From Ottowia flava (GTDB taxonomy: Bacteria; Pseudomonadota; Gammaproteobacteria; Burkholderiales; Burkholderiaceae_C): 64,000 nucleotides of DNA. Location: the NCBI RefSeq assembly GCF_008017535.1, contig NZ_VRUA01000011.1, positions 62,001 to 126,000 of the forward strand. Reading direction: 5' to 3'. The notes under the pieces are model-generated. The model did not search any database and had not been told where the DNA came from. It was given only the letters and a program-made list of their open reading frames with translations. This document shows, one piece after another, positions 43,892 to 52,627 of this stretch. The translations under genes were made by a program, and so were the position numbers. How positions within the stretch are numbered: the stretch's first letter is position 1; the number at the start of each line of letters is the position of its first letter.

Positions 43892-43920
43892 ATGCGCAAC
43901 CAGCTACTGAAAAAGGAGCA
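43862..43920 (-). repeat. Dispersed repeat copy 14, overlapping the start of the hypothetical gene
   Basis: On the minus strand: TGCTCCTTTTTCAGTAGCTG then GTTGCGCATATGGATGTAAG and GCCAGACGCCAGTTTGG. The ATG of the 43154-43891 gene lies inside it (CATATGGATG). Confidence 0.75.
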
Positions 43921-44069
43921 ATCAAGGACCCGCATCGGCCCATCTTGCCACGCGAACGCCCATGTGCGCGCAGCGCCCTTGCCGTGCCTGCCGGGCAGCA
44001 ACACCCAGCTGCCGCAGCGGCCCCGCCCGCGTCGGGGGCATCGCCTCGCGCGCTACCATGATTGCGCCC

Positions 44070-44507
44070 ATGGATGCCCTGCACATCGTCGATCTGGAAA
44101 GCGCCATCAACCACTGGCGCGCGCGCGAACCTGCGCTGGCGGGTGCTGCGCTGGCGCCGGCCGTGGCGGCACTGGCCGAGGTGTACGCGCGCATGGTGGT
44201 CGAGCGGCGCGACACGGTGGCCGTGGCGGCGCTGACCGACGACGCGCGCGCTGCCTGGCTGGCCTGGTACGCCACCACGCCCGACACGCCGTGCATCGCG
44301 ATCTGCTCGACCAACCAGGGCGACGCGGTCTGCAAGGGCTGTGGACGGACCGAGGACGAAGTGCGGCACTGGCTGTCGATGACGCCCTGGGCCAAGCGCG
44401 CGGTGTGGCGGCGCATCACGCAGGCGCAGACGGCCTGGCGCTTTACCCGCTACGCCGAGCGGGCACGCGAACGCAGCGCGGCCACCACATTGCCCGATGC
44501 TTCATGA
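44070..44507 (+). CDS. DUF1289-containing small protein with N-terminal DUF3717-like region
   Basis: A 145-residue protein. The N-terminal half (DLESAINHWRARE, LAEVYARMVVERRD) resembles DUF3717, which often accompanies DUF1289 in Burkholderiales. The C-terminal part is DUF1289 with four cysteines (PCIAICST, VCKGCGRTEDEV) and WLSMTPWAKRAVWRRI, a likely metal or iron-sulfur binding element of unknown function. Start at 44070 or the in-frame ATG at 44058. TACCAT lies about 10 nt before the start with no clear ribosome-binding site. Confidence 0.78.
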   Translation: MDALHIVDLESAINHWRAREPALAGAALAPAVAALAEVYARMVVERRDTVAVAALTDDARAAWLAWYATTPDTPCIAICSTNQGDAVCKGCGRTEDEVRHWLSMTPWAKRAVWRRITQAQTAWRFTRYAERARERSAATTLPDAS

Positions 44508-44669
44508 CGCGGGCTGACGTGGCGCCCGGCACATCCTCGCCGGCGACCCACACATCCTCGCCACCCCTCGGGCGCGCAGACTGGGCCTGAAGTCCCCGCA
44601 GCGAGCGCCTGCCAAGCGCCCGAGAAGGCCCCGCCGCCCTTGCCGGGCAGCGCCGCCAACCGCCCGCGC

Positions 44670-44699
44670 TTGCCAAAATCAAGCAAGTAATGAAATAAT
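44670..44699 (+). promoter_or_regulatory. sigma-70 promoter of the riboswitch-terC unit
   Basis: TTGCCA (44670-44675) and AATAAT (44694-44699) with an 18-bp spacer each match consensus at five of six positions. Transcription would start near 44706, just at the 5' edge of the riboswitch. The 160 bp before it (44508-44669) hold nothing else recognisable. Confidence 0.75.
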
Positions 44700-44705
44700 G
44701 CGCGG

Positions 44706-44935
44706 TTCCGAAGGGGAGTAGCTCCCTGCCTCGGTGGCGCAACGCAGTACCTGCTGGCACGCCACCGCGGTTTCGACGGGTCGTCAATACGAAGCCGGGG
44801 CTTGCGCCCCACACGGCTTCCGGCCCGCCGGGTCCCGCCTGCCGCTCGTGTGCGCAGGCCGTGGCCGAGCAAGACCTTCGATCAAGCCCTGCCGCACGGC
44901 ATGGGTGGTCGAAGTCCGGGTCTTGCCTGTTTTCC
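44706..44935 (+). promoter_or_regulatory. yybP-ykoY (Mn2+) riboswitch upstream of terC
   Basis: The leader contains the family's conserved GGGGAGTAGC (44713-44722) and a second conserved element GTCAATACG (44783-44791), joined by a stem GGTGGCG (44733-44739) with CGCCACC (44760-44766). A further strong hairpin follows: GAAGCC (44791-44796)/GGCTTC (44815-44820) with GGGGC/GCCCC inside. Downstream, AAGACCTTCGA (44871-44881) can pair with TCGAA (44909-44913) and GGTCTT (44919-44924) just before TGTTTT, a candidate expression platform. Known members sense Mn2+ and control TerC/Alx and MntP-type genes, matching the gene that follows. Confidence 0.82.
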
Positions 44936-45063
44936 CTGCCTCACGCGCGTCTCGGCGCGCCGCTGTGTGGACGGGTGACATTCCTTGATGCGATCATCTT
45001 TGCCTGCGGCGCCCTGTGCCGCGGCAAGCCTGTCGCGCATCGAAAGTCAATCGGAGCCTGTTC

Positions 45064-45783
45064 ATGGAATTTCTCTCCCCCGCCTGGTGGTCCGCGCTGA
45101 TGGCCATCATACTGATCGACCTGGTGCTGGCCGGCGACAACGCCATCGTCATCGCCCTGGCCGCGCGCAACCTGCCCAAACACCTGCAAAAGAAGGCCAT
45201 CGTCTGGGGAACCGTCGGCGCCATCGCCGTGCGCACGCTGATGACGCTGATCGTGGTGTGGCTGCTCAAGATCCCCGGCCTGATGCTGGTCGGCGGTTTG
45301 GGCCTGCTGTGGATCGCCTACAAGCTGATCGCCGACCAGGGCGGTGACGATGGCGACCACGGGCCGGGTGCCACCACCTTCATGGGCGCGATGAAGACCA
45401 TCGTCGTGGCCGACGCGCTGATGGGCATCGACAACGTGCTGGGCGTGGCCGGTGCCGCGCACGGCGCGATGGACCTGGTGGTGCTGGGCCTCTTGATCAG
45501 CGTGCCGATCGTGGTGTTCGGCTCGACCATGGTGCTGAAACTGGTGGACCGCTTCCCCGCCATCATCTACATCGGTGCCGCCGTGCTGGCCTGGACGGCC
45601 GCGTCGATGATCACCAACGAGCCGGTGCTCAACCCGTGGTTCGGCACCCGCGAAGCGCCCGAAACCGCGCTGCGCTGGGCGGTGGCCGCCGTGTGTATCG
45701 CCGGTGTGCTGGGCACCGCCTGGCTGGCCACGCGGCGCAAGCCGGCGGCGGTCAGTGGCGACAGCGACGGCACCGCCGGCTGA
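45064..45783 (+). CDS. TerC-family integral membrane protein (Alx-like Mn2+ exporter candidate)
   Basis: A 239-residue protein with about seven membrane helices and the TerC signatures ILIDLVLAGDNAIVIALAAR and DALMGIDNVLGVAGAA; their paired Asp residues probably form the ion path. The ATG follows CGGAG about 8 nt upstream. A yybP-ykoY riboswitch sits in its leader, so it is likely induced by Mn2+, and TerC proteins such as E. coli Alx are implicated in Mn2+ efflux or metalation of exported enzymes. A second paralog is encoded at 57642-58352 without a riboswitch. Confidence 0.92.
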   Translation: MEFLSPAWWSALMAIILIDLVLAGDNAIVIALAARNLPKHLQKKAIVWGTVGAIAVRTLMTLIVVWLLKIPGLMLVGGLGLLWIAYKLIADQGGDDGDHGPGATTFMGAMKTIVVADALMGIDNVLGVAGAAHGAMDLVVLGLLISVPIVVFGSTMVLKLVDRFPAIIYIGAAVLAWTAASMITNEPVLNPWFGTREAPETALRWAVAAVCIAGVLGTAWLATRRKPAAVSGDSDGTAG

Positions 45784-45821
45784 GGCGAAAGGCCGGTTCC
45801 GTTAAGATGAAGTGACCTTTT

Positions 45822-45849
45822 CCGTGGGGCCGCGCTGGCCCCACGGTTT
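45822..45849 (+). terminator. Hairpin between terC and the YvlD-like gene
   Basis: CCGTGGGGCC (45822-45831) pairs with GGCCCCACGG (45837-45846) around a 5-nt loop, followed by TTTG. It could be a weak terminator or part of the leader of the next gene; TAAGAT at 45813-45818 could be a -10 element of the latter. Confidence 0.5.
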
Positions 45850-45893
45850 GTCTCACCCGCCGGCCCGCACCCGGCGCCAACGAACGGACCGAC

Positions 45894-46238
45894 ATGCTGA
45901 AACTCCTGCTCAAATGGCTGCTCTCGGCCGCGGCGCTGCTGGGCGTGGCCTACATCTACGGCGGCGTCTCGGTGGCCAGCTTCGGCACGGCGATGTTCGC
46001 TGCCGCCATCATTGGCCTGCTGAACATGCTGGTGCGGCCGATTCTGGTGATCCTCACGATCCCGATCACGCTGCTCACGCTCGGGCTGTTTTTGTTCGTG
46101 ATCAACGCGCTGATGTTCTGGGCCGCGTCTGGCCTGATCGGCGGCTTTCACGTCAACGGCTTCTGGGCGGCGCTGCTGGGCTCGCTGATCTACTCGGCGC
46201 TGGGCGTGGTGATCGATGCGGTGCTGGAGCGGGCTTGA
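45894..46238 (+). CDS. Phage-holin-like small membrane protein (YvlD/DUF360 family)
   Basis: A 114-residue protein with four hydrophobic helices and almost no soluble part. It contains FAAAIIGLLNMLVRPILVILTIPITLLTLGLFLFVINALMFW in pieces, the signature of the Phage_holin_4_2 / YvlD family. Despite the name this family is chromosomal and of unknown role in membranes; nothing here suggests a phage. It lies downstream of terC and is followed by a repeat and a terminator. Confidence 0.85.
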   Translation: MLKLLLKWLLSAAALLGVAYIYGGVSVASFGTAMFAAAIIGLLNMLVRPILVILTIPITLLTLGLFLFVINALMFWAASGLIGGFHVNGFWAALLGSLIYSALGVVIDAVLERA

Positions 46239-46256
46239 AGTTCGCCGTTGCGGCAG

Positions 46257-46320
46257 CCCTATTGCTACTCAATAGATAGCTGCTTGCGCTGATGGCTGTA
46301 GGGCTAAAGCCGATTTTTAT
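46257..46320 (+). repeat. Dispersed repeat copy 15
   Basis: CCCTATTGCTACTCAATAGA then TAGCTGCTTGCGCTGATGGC, TGTAGGGCTAAAGCC and GATTTTT. One of the clearest full copies; it follows the YvlD-like gene. Confidence 0.8.
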
Positions 46321-46343
46321 TTACATTCTCAGCCGTCTGAGAA

Positions 46344-46366
46344 ACCGCTCTTCGAGCGGTTTTTTT
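46344..46366 (+). terminator. Intrinsic terminator after the terC-yvlD-like region
   Basis: ACCGCTC (46344-46350) with GAGCGGT (46354-46360), loop TTC, then TTTTTT. Convergent with the M48 protease gene ending at 46420. Confidence 0.85.
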
Positions 46367-46419
46367 ATGCCGCACACCCATCGGCGCCGCACCAGGTTTG
46401 GCCGATGCCGTGCGAGCGC

Positions 46420-48048
46420 TCAGCGCCGCTTCAGTTCGTCCTCGCGCTGCTGTCGCAAGGCCGCCTGCGCCAGGCGCAGCCGGCTGTCGACGATGCTCGC
46501 CTCGATCAGGTCGGCGCCACCGGCCGCCGGCTTGCGTGAAAAATCCTGCGCGGCGCGCCAGCGGTCCACCGCGCCGGCGTAGTCCATGTGCGCCATCGCC
46601 ACTTCGCCCTGCGCACGCAAGGCACGCAGCGTCTGGCCTTGCGCGTCGTACGCGGTGGCCAGCGCCTGCCAGGCACCGGCGTCGCGCGGGTGGTCGCTGA
46701 CCCAGGTCTGCAGCGCCGACGCCGCCTCCGCCCCGCGCTGCGTGGCCGTCAGCGCCTGCGCGCGCATCAGCAGGCTGGCGCGCCCGCCTTGGCCCTGCGC
46801 CAGTGCGCTCGGCGCGGCATCCCCGCTTCCCGGCGTGACTTGGCGCGCCGCCGACCCGGCCGCGGGCAGCCATTCCAGCGCCTTGGCGGGCTCGCCGGCT
46901 CGCAGTGCCAACTCGGCCTGCAGCAGCCGCGCCTGGCGCAGCCCACGCGCATCGCCCGCCATGGCCTGGGCCAGTTGGGCCGCCAGCGCCTGCGCCCTGG
47001 GCAGATCGCGCAGATCCGCCTGCGCCATGGCGGCGGCGTACAAAACGCCCGCGCGGCGCGGCAGCGGCTGGCTGTCGAAGCGGGCCTGCGTGGGTTCGGA
47101 CGCCCAGGCGCGCAGCACATCCACGCCGGGGCGGCCCAGCACGCGCGCGCGCCCGGCGAGCAACAGCGCCTCGTAGTCTGGCGCTGGCGCCGGGCCGCGC
47201 GGTTGCGCTTGCTGGCGCTGCTGCATGTCGCCAATGCGCTGCGTGGTCAGCGGGTGGCTGCGCAGGTAGGGCCAATCGCCGTTGTCGTTGATGCGCGAGG
47301 CGGACTGCAGCTTTTCGAACATGCTGACGAAACCGCTGGGCGCAAAACCGGCCTGGCTGAGGATGCCGAAGCCGATGCGGTCGGCCTCGCGCTCCATGTC
47401 GCGCGAGAAATTCAGCTGCTGCTGGATCACTGCCGCCTGGCCGCCCACCGCGATCGCCATGCCCGCCTGCGGGTTCTTGCTGGCCGCAATGGCGCCCAGG
47501 ATCAGCGCCGCCATCATCATCGGGCCCTGGCGGCTCTGCTGGCTGAGCAGGCGCGCAATGTGGCGCTGGGTGATGTGGGTGATCTCGTGCGCCAGCACCG
47601 ACGCCAGTTCGTCCCGCGACGCCACGGCACCCACCAGCCCCGCATGCAGCCCGAAATAACCGCCCGGCAGCGCGAAGGCGTTGATGCTGCGGTCGCGCCC
47701 CAGCAGCACCTCCCAGGCGAAACGCTCTTCCAGCTCGGGCGACAGCTCGCCGCGCGCCCGCGCGCCCGCCAGCAACTGGCGCCACAAGCCGTCGACGTAT
47801 TCGCCAATGATCGGGTCGTCCATATAGTCCGGGTCGCGGTACAGCTCGCGCGCGATCTCGTCGCCCAGCTTGCGCTCTTCCAGCGCGGTGATCTGGCCGG
47901 CGTCGCCGAGGGAGGGCAGTGCGGAGGGCGCTGGGGCGGGTCGACTGGCAGCCTGCGCCTGCACCGCAGGGGCCGCGCAAAGCAACGCCCCCGATGTGGC
48001 GGCAGTCAACGTCAAGCGGCTTACAAACCGGAAAGTCAAAGGTTGCAC
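46420..48048 (-). CDS. bepA: M48-family periplasmic metalloprotease (BepA-like) with C-terminal TPR-like region
   Basis: Periplasmic protease and chaperone of outer-membrane biogenesis. The zinc motif is [13 protein letters not shown], with the third ligand in [13 protein letters not shown]. The C-terminal ~230 residues are helical repeats ([42 protein letters not shown]), like the TPR domain of BepA. The start is uncertain. A GTG at 48048 gives a signal peptide ([22 protein letters not shown]), while the ATG at 48177 would overlap the divergent moaC start; I prefer the GTG. Divergent from moaC with about 113 bp between. Confidence 0.83.
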   Translation of the reverse strand: MQPLTFRFVSRLTLTAATSGALLCAAPAVQAQAASRPAPAPSALPSLGDAGQITALEERKLGDEIARELYRDPDYMDDPIIGEYVDGLWRQLLAGARARGELSPELEERFAWEVLLGRDRSINAFALPGGYFGLHAGLVGAVASRDELASVLAHEITHITQRHIARLLSQQSRQGPMMMAALILGAIAASKNPQAGMAIAVGGQAAVIQQQLNFSRDMEREADRIGFGILSQAGFAPSGFVSMFEKLQSASRINDNGDWPYLRSHPLTTQRIGDMQQRQQAQPRGPAPAPDYEALLLAGRARVLGRPGVDVLRAWASEPTQARFDSQPLPRRAGVLYAAAMAQADLRDLPRAQALAAQLAQAMAGDARGLRQARLLQAELALRAGEPAKALEWLPAAGSAARQVTPGSGDAAPSALAQGQGGRASLLMRAQALTATQRGAEAASALQTWVSDHPRDAGAWQALATAYDAQGQTLRALRAQGEVAMAHMDYAGAVDRWRAAQDFSRKPAAGGADLIEASIVDSRLRLAQAALRQQREDELKRR

Positions 48049-48161
48049 AGGCAGCGGGCCTGCCGACCCCTCATACGGGTCGCAGGCCTGGTCAAGACAG
48101 TGGCCCGTATGATGCCGGATTGCACCCCAGCGTTCCCGCACGCCTTCCATTGGATGTTTCG

Positions 48162-48665
48162 ATGAGCAGCACTTCACCCCTCACCCATTTCGACGCCCAG
48201 GGCCAAGCCCACATGGTCGACGTGGGCGACAAGGTGGCCACCCGGCGTGTGGCCGTGGCCACGGGGCGCATCGAGATGCTGCCCGCCACGCTGGCGCTGA
48301 TCGAGTCGGGCACGGCCAGGAAGGGCGATGTGCTGGGCGTTGCGCGGCTGGCCGGCATCATGGCCGCCAAGAAAACGAGCGACCTGATTCCCCTGTGCCA
48401 CCCGCTGGCCCTGACGCGCGTGGCGCTGGAGCTGCAGACGGCGGCCGCGGACGCCGACCACCCGGCCGCCGTGCACTGCACCGCGACCGTGGAAACCACC
48501 GGCCCCACCGGCGTCGAAATGGAAGCCTTGACCGCCGTGCAGGTGGCGCTGCTCACCGTCTACGACATGTGCAAGGCCGCCGACCGCGGCATGGTGATGA
48601 CCGGCGTGCGCCTGCTGGAAAAGCACGGCGGCAAATCGGGCAGCTTTGTAGCAGCGCCCCGCTGA
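48162..48665 (+). CDS. moaC: Cyclic pyranopterin monophosphate synthase
   Basis: Second enzyme of molybdenum cofactor biosynthesis, acting with MoaA to form cPMP. The 167-residue product has the catalytic motifs [20 protein letters not shown] and [11 protein letters not shown]. It starts at ATG 48162, close to the conserved [18 protein letters not shown]. The other moa genes are not adjacent. A TATGAT at 48108-48113 may be its -10 element. A dispersed repeat follows the stop within 5 bp. Confidence 0.95.
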   Translation: MSSTSPLTHFDAQGQAHMVDVGDKVATRRVAVATGRIEMLPATLALIESGTARKGDVLGVARLAGIMAAKKTSDLIPLCHPLALTRVALELQTAAADADHPAAVHCTATVETTGPTGVEMEALTAVQVALLTVYDMCKAADRGMVMTGVRLLEKHGGKSGSFVAAPR

Positions 48666-48669
48666 CACT

Positions 48670-48727
48670 CCCAATTCAATAGCTGCCTGCGCACAACCAG
48701 CAAGCGCTACAGCGTGATTTGACCTCA
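48670..48727 (+). repeat. Dispersed repeat copy 16
   Basis: CCCAATTCAATAGCTGCCTG then CGCACAACCAGCAAGCGC and TACAGCGTGATTTGACC. Between moaC and the oligosaccharyltransferase gene, just after the moaC stop. Confidence 0.7.
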
Positions 48728-48784
48728 AGCCGACGCCTTGCCGTCGTTGGTCTTCACGCAGCCCGCCCAAACGGGCTCAACCAC

Positions 48785-50350
48785 TCACTGAGAGGCTGCC
48801 GACGCCCCGGCTGCCTCTTCGCGCCAGACGCGCGCGCCTTCGGTCAGGCGGCGGTTCTCGGCCGTCCATTCGCGGTACTGCGCGGGAAATGCCGCCTTGA
48901 ACCGCGCCAGGTGCGCCAGCGCCACGTCGTCCCGGCCCAAAAGGGTCGCGCTTTCGATCACCTTGGTGATCACCCGCGTTTCGGGCGAAAAATGGAGCGC
49001 ACGCAGCGCCTCGGGCAGCATCCATTCGGCGTTGTCCCGCGTGGCCGGGCGGGTGGTGACTTCGGCGAAACGCACCGCACCGGCAAACAGCCACGATTGC
49101 TTGGCGTGGCCCATGGCGTCATCGCGGTACCAGGGCGAGCGCTCTTCGTACGGCAGGTAGATCTGGCTGATGCGGTGGTAATCCCAGCCAACGTAGGCGA
49201 CGGCCGCCAACATGACCGCGGCAACGCCCCAGCGCAGCCTTTGCCAGCGACCGCTTGAAGCTACGTTCAACTCAATATTGCTATCGCTTACATAGCTGTT
49301 CGCGCTTGTGCGTTGCGGTCTGGTGGACCAAAGCATCCAGAGGCATAACCCAACCGCGATCTGAAACGGGCCGTACCAGAGCGGGTATTCCACCAGGCTG
49401 TGCAGCCCGATCGCCAGCAACACCCCCCAGGCCAGCTGCCGCGTCGGGTCCGTTTCAGCCCAAGGGCGCCCGCGCCACACCAGGTACAGAATCAGCCCGC
49501 AAACCGCCAGCGCCACCGGCACGCCCAACTCCACCGCCAGATGCAGGGGCAGGTTGTGCGCGTTGTCGAGGATGTGGCAAAAGCGCGGGCCGTCGTACAG
49601 CGTGATGTAGTGTGCATAGGCCAGCTCGCCCCAGCCCCAGCCCATCCACGGCTTCAGGCTGATCAGGTGCAGCACGTTGCTATAGAGAATGAAGCGGCTC
49701 CCGCAGGTGGATTCAGCGCTGCGCAGCCTTTCGATCAGATCACGCCCCGCCGCACCTTCGCTCGCCTGCAGCGCCCACGGCAGCGCCACGGCCGCCAGTG
49801 CATACAGCACCAGCGCGCCCAGCACCGCCAGCGCCGCCATGCGCCAGCGCCCGCGCGCTGCCCAACACAGGCTCAATGCCCCCGCTGCCAGAAACTCCAC
49901 CAGACCCACGCGCGAGGCCGTGGCCGCCAGCGCCGTCAGCAGCAGCGCGGCCATGCCCGCCGCAAGCCGGTTGCTCAGGCCCCTGCGCAACCACCAGCGC
50001 AAGCTCAACAGCCCGATCACCAGGAGAGAAGCCAATTGATTGGGCTGGCGCAGATTCCCGAACGCCTGCCCCGGCTCGGCTATGTTGACCCAAGGGAAAA
50101 GCGGACCCTCCAGATCGAAATACTGCAGCAGCGCGATCCCACCGCTGACCAGCGCCGCCCCCAGCCAGCCCGCGGCCACTGCGCGCAGGGGCGCATCTCG
50201 CCCCGAAGCCCGCGCCGGCCACGCCAGCAGCAGCACAGCCGCCACCGTCACGCCCGCCAGATACGGCAGCGTAGCCGCCACGGGGCCAGAGGTGAAGGGC
50301 CAGAGCCAGGGCAGGGCCACCAGCAGTGCGCACAGAGGAACAAAGGACAT
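48785..50350 (-). CDS. pglL: PglL-type O-oligosaccharyltransferase (Wzy_C family)
   Basis: A 521-residue polytopic membrane enzyme that transfers lipid-linked glycans onto pilins or other exported proteins. Family signatures are AFGNLRQPNQLASLL (the QPN of PglL_A), WGWGELAYAHY, and the key AHNLPLHLAVELGVPVAL loop. A C-terminal periplasmic part with WYRDDAMGHAKQSWLFAG follows. The start at ATG 50350 (MSFVPLCALLVALP) puts a helix at the N-terminus. A dispersed repeat is inserted in frame at about 344-364, in the linker before the last helix. Type IV pilin and TfpX/Z genes lie about 800-1700 bp upstream in the same direction, supporting pilin glycosylation. Confidence 0.85.
   Translation of the reverse strand: MSFVPLCALLVALPWLWPFTSGPVAATLPYLAGVTVAAVLLLAWPARASGRDAPLRAVAAGWLGAALVSGGIALLQYFDLEGPLFPWVNIAEPGQAFGNLRQPNQLASLLVIGLLSLRWWLRRGLSNRLAAGMAALLLTALAATASRVGLVEFLAAGALSLCWAARGRWRMAALAVLGALVLYALAAVALPWALQASEGAAGRDLIERLRSAESTCGSRFILYSNVLHLISLKPWMGWGWGELAYAHYITLYDGPRFCHILDNAHNLPLHLAVELGVPVALAVCGLILYLVWRGRPWAETDPTRQLAWGVLLAIGLHSLVEYPLWYGPFQIAVGLCLWMLWSTRPQRTSANSYVSDSNIELNVASSGRWQRLRWGVAAVMLAAVAYVGWDYHRISQIYLPYEERSPWYRDDAMGHAKQSWLFAGAVRFAEVTTRPATRDNAEWMLPEALRALHFSPETRVITKVIESATLLGRDDVALAHLARFKAAFPAQYREWTAENRRLTEGARVWREEAAGASAASQ
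49258..49320 (+). repeat. Dispersed repeat copy 17, in frame inside pglL
   Basis: AATATTGCTATCGCTTACAT then AGCTGTTCGCGCTTGTGCG. Diverged but with the CATAGCTGTTCGCGC core. The gene reads through it (SANSYVSDSNIELNVASS). Confidence 0.55.
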
Positions 50351-50444
50351 GGGCTGGATTGTGCCCATGCCCTCGGCCCTGCCCGGCGGGGGCAAAACGC
50401 CCGCCGCCGCCTACACTGACGGCCTAGCCCTCGAAGGACTGCCC

Positions 50445-51029
50445 ATGAACGCCGCCATCTACCCGCTCGAACGCCTTGGCGTGGACGACTATCTCCAAGC
50501 TGAGCAGCGCGCCGAGGTCAAGCACGAATACCTCGACGGCCAGATCGTCGCCATGGGCGGCGCCAGCCGTGCGCACGGCCTGCTGGCCCTCTCGCTCAGC
50601 GCCCTGCTGCTGCCCCACGCCCGCCGCAAGGGGTGCCAACTGTTCACAGCCGACATGAAGGTGCGCATCGACCACGACAGCGGCAGCTGGTTCTATTACC
50701 CCGACTTGGTGCTCGCCTGCGACCCCACCGACCGCGAACCGCTTTACGTGCGCCGCCCTTGCCTGCTTGTCGAAGTGCTTTCGCCCAGCACCGAACACAT
50801 CGACACGCGCGAAAAGCTGCTGGCCTACCGCCTGCTGCCCAGCCTGCGCGAATACCTGCTGCTGCGCCAGGACAGCCTGCAAGCCGACCTGTATCAGCGT
50901 GCCGCTGATGGCCGCTGGCAGCACCAACGCTTGACCGCGCCGGGCGACGTGCTCACGCTGGAATGCCTGGGTGCTAATGTCACGCTGAGCGAGATTTATG
51001 TCGACCTGGCGGATTTGAGCGTCGCGTGA
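50445..51029 (+). CDS. Uma2-family endonuclease-fold protein
   Basis: A 194-residue protein with the PD-(D/E)xK restriction-endonuclease-like fold of the Uma2 (DUF820) family. Visible are EYLDGQIVAMGG, FYYPDLVLACD (the PD), CLLVEVLSPSTE (ExL-like) and REKLLAYR. The acidic residues for metal binding are present. Family members are widespread, mostly uncharacterised and often associated with mobile or accessory DNA. The ATG follows GAAGGA about 6 nt upstream. It is transcribed against the flanking pglL and tfp genes, so it looks like an insertion into the pilin cluster. Confidence 0.85.
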   Translation: MNAAIYPLERLGVDDYLQAEQRAEVKHEYLDGQIVAMGGASRAHGLLALSLSALLLPHARRKGCQLFTADMKVRIDHDSGSWFYYPDLVLACDPTDREPLYVRRPCLLVEVLSPSTEHIDTREKLLAYRLLPSLREYLLLRQDSLQADLYQRAADGRWQHQRLTAPGDVLTLECLGANVTLSEIYVDLADLSVA

Positions 51030-51148
51030 CCCCGGGTGGGCGGACCAAAAATCGTGATCTGACCCCACTTTTACCGTTGTCTAAGAAAAATCTTCATCTA
51101 ACCCTGTTTTCTCCGGGCCCCGATTTCTAACGATTTCCCCGTCTTATC

Positions 51149-51913
51149 TCAAAAACCATCGACTTGTGCGTATCCGACGACCTTCATCTGCGCATCCAGC
51201 AAGGCGATCCAATCTTTGGTCCTGCTGCTGGTCAGTGGCAGATACCAAAGTAATGTTGATTCAGTGCCAGTCTTGACGGCCGCACCCTTCAACAAATCTG
51301 CGTGTTGAGGTTTGCGTGCGGTGAGTTCGGAAAGCGGCCTTGCTTTTGCTCGCATTTCATTGAGATGCTGGCTCATCGGTTCCCACCAATCTGGGCGCAT
51401 CGCTGGCGAATCGCCCGCCATTGATCGGTCAATCCCCTCCAGCAACTCTGCGTTCGATCTGTGCTGGCGGGTTGCAACTTCCAGAACCCCAGTATTCTTT
51501 AGTTGACGCAGCCCTTCCGGTGCCTTGCTCAACCCGGACTTATCTATTTCATTGGCGGTGACGACTACAAGACGATCACTCTCAAACGCCAATACCACAG
51601 GCCGCGCAATCCAGACGGCATGCATCCCGTACAACAACGCGGCCACCTGAATCAAACCAATAATCCCGAGGTCAAAAAACAGCTCTCGTCTCGATTTCTT
51701 TGGGGTTGCCATTACCAAAGTCAGCAGCGGGCCACAAACGACATCCACTACCAGTATCAGCAAATAGATTGACCCGACCCCCTGCATCGCGCGGTAGGGC
51801 ATCGGGTACCAGAGGCCAAACACGAGCGCGGCAGAACCGAGCGCGACCAACAAACTGACAACTGCATGGCGTGCCGCCCACAGCATCGAAAACCGAACGC
51901 GCTCTACGTGCAT
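51149..51913 (-). CDS. tfpZ: TfpX/TfpZ-type type IV pilin accessory protein
   Basis: A 254-residue membrane protein with four N-terminal hydrophobic helices (AVVSLLVALGSAALVFGLW, AMQGVGSIYLLILVVDVVCGPLL, ELFFDLGIIGLIQVAALLYG). A periplasmic C-terminal domain ends WYLPLTSSRTKDWIALLD. This matches the TfpX/TfpZ (FimB-like) proteins found beside PilA in Moraxella, Pseudomonas and related bacteria, where they help pilin export or assembly. It is directly downstream of pilA, separated by a long hairpin. The start at 51913 gives helix 1 at about residue 15. Confidence 0.85.
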   Translation of the reverse strand: MHVERVRFSMLWAARHAVVSLLVALGSAALVFGLWYPMPYRAMQGVGSIYLLILVVDVVCGPLLTLVMATPKKSRRELFFDLGIIGLIQVAALLYGMHAVWIARPVVLAFESDRLVVVTANEIDKSGLSKAPEGLRQLKNTGVLEVATRQHRSNAELLEGIDRSMAGDSPAMRPDWWEPMSQHLNEMRAKARPLSELTARKPQHADLLKGAAVKTGTESTLLWYLPLTSSRTKDWIALLDAQMKVVGYAQVDGF

Positions 51914-51938
51914 AAAGAAGTATTTCGAAGGATGTCAT

Positions 51939-51973
51939 AAAACCAAAAGGGCGCATAGCGCCCTTTTGGTTTT
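51939..51973 (-). terminator. Terminator or attenuator between pilA and tfpZ
   Basis: A 16-bp perfect stem, AAAACCAAAAGGGCGC (51939-51954) with its complement (51958-51973), loop of 3 nt. On the minus strand the 3' side ends in GGTTTTATG. Partial read-through would give high pilA and low tfpZ expression. Confidence 0.85.
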
Positions 51974-52016
51974 CACTCGACACACCAGCTTGGAGCTTGT
52001 GCGTCGAATAGCTAAA

Positions 52017-52550
52017 TTAACGGCACTCGGCAGGGCCGTATTTTTGCAGCATCGTGGCACCGTTAGTGGCGCCGTTGATTGCCGTCTTACCGGCCGTGTA
52101 GCAGGTCCAAACCAGCGAGGACGTCGGGATCGTACCAGCCACCAGAAGCGCGCCGCTAGCGGACGGCCAAAGCTGAATGGTGTTGCCCGTGGCGTTCGCT
52201 TGGTAAGTGATGGTCATCGAGCCGTTGGCAGTCGTACCCACGATGGTGTTGACGCTCTTAGCACCCACACCGCCGTTGAGTGAGCACGTGCCTGCAGCGT
52301 TACAGAACGTAGTACCAGCGGCGTCTGTAGGCATGCCTTTGAACAGGCCACCTTCGGCGGCCGCCGTACCGTTAGAAGCATTGTCAGCCACCAGCGTCTT
52401 GAGGCCGCTTGCCAGAACCAAGCCCTCGGACACACGCGCACGAACCGTGTAATCCTGATACGCCGGCAGCGCCACGGCAGCCAGAATACCGATGATGGCC
52501 ACGACGATCATCAATTCGATCAGGGTGAAACCTTTTTGCATTGCTTTCAT
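52017..52550 (-). CDS. pilA: Type IV pilin (PilA)
   Basis: Major structural pilin. Prepilin leader MKAMQKG is followed by the cleavage-site residue F and [27 protein letters not shown] in pieces, with the essential Glu at mature position 5. The C-terminal cysteine pair (C150 in WTCYTAG, C176 in GPAECR) forms the disulfide-bounded loop. At 177 residues it is a normal type IVa pilin, rich in Gly, Ala, Thr and Ser, so O-glycosylation by the PglL-type enzyme encoded downstream is likely. The start at 52550 is chosen because GAAGGAA lies 6-7 nt upstream; the frame opens at 52565. A sigma-54 promoter precedes it. Confidence 0.95.
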   Translation of the reverse strand: MKAMQKGFTLIELMIVVAIIGILAAVALPAYQDYTVRARVSEGLVLASGLKTLVADNASNGTAAAEGGLFKGMPTDAAGTTFCNAAGTCSLNGGVGAKSVNTIVGTTANGSMTITYQANATGNTIQLWPSASGALLVAGTIPTSSLVWTCYTAGKTAINGATNGATMLQKYGPAECR

Positions 52551-52627
52551 TTCAATTTCCTTCAAAGTTGGTTGGAAGAACCGTTGGAGACACTACGCTT
52601 GGTGCGTCGCCGCACGCCTTGTTTGTT

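Noticed and set aside
45894-46238. Prophage holin gene
   Set aside because: The protein belongs to the chromosomal YvlD group despite the holin-like name, and no other phage genes are nearby.
46304-47980. A long frame overlapping the M48 protease in another register on the same strand
   Set aside because: Arg/Ala-rich with no domain, while the other register has HEITH and a signal peptide.
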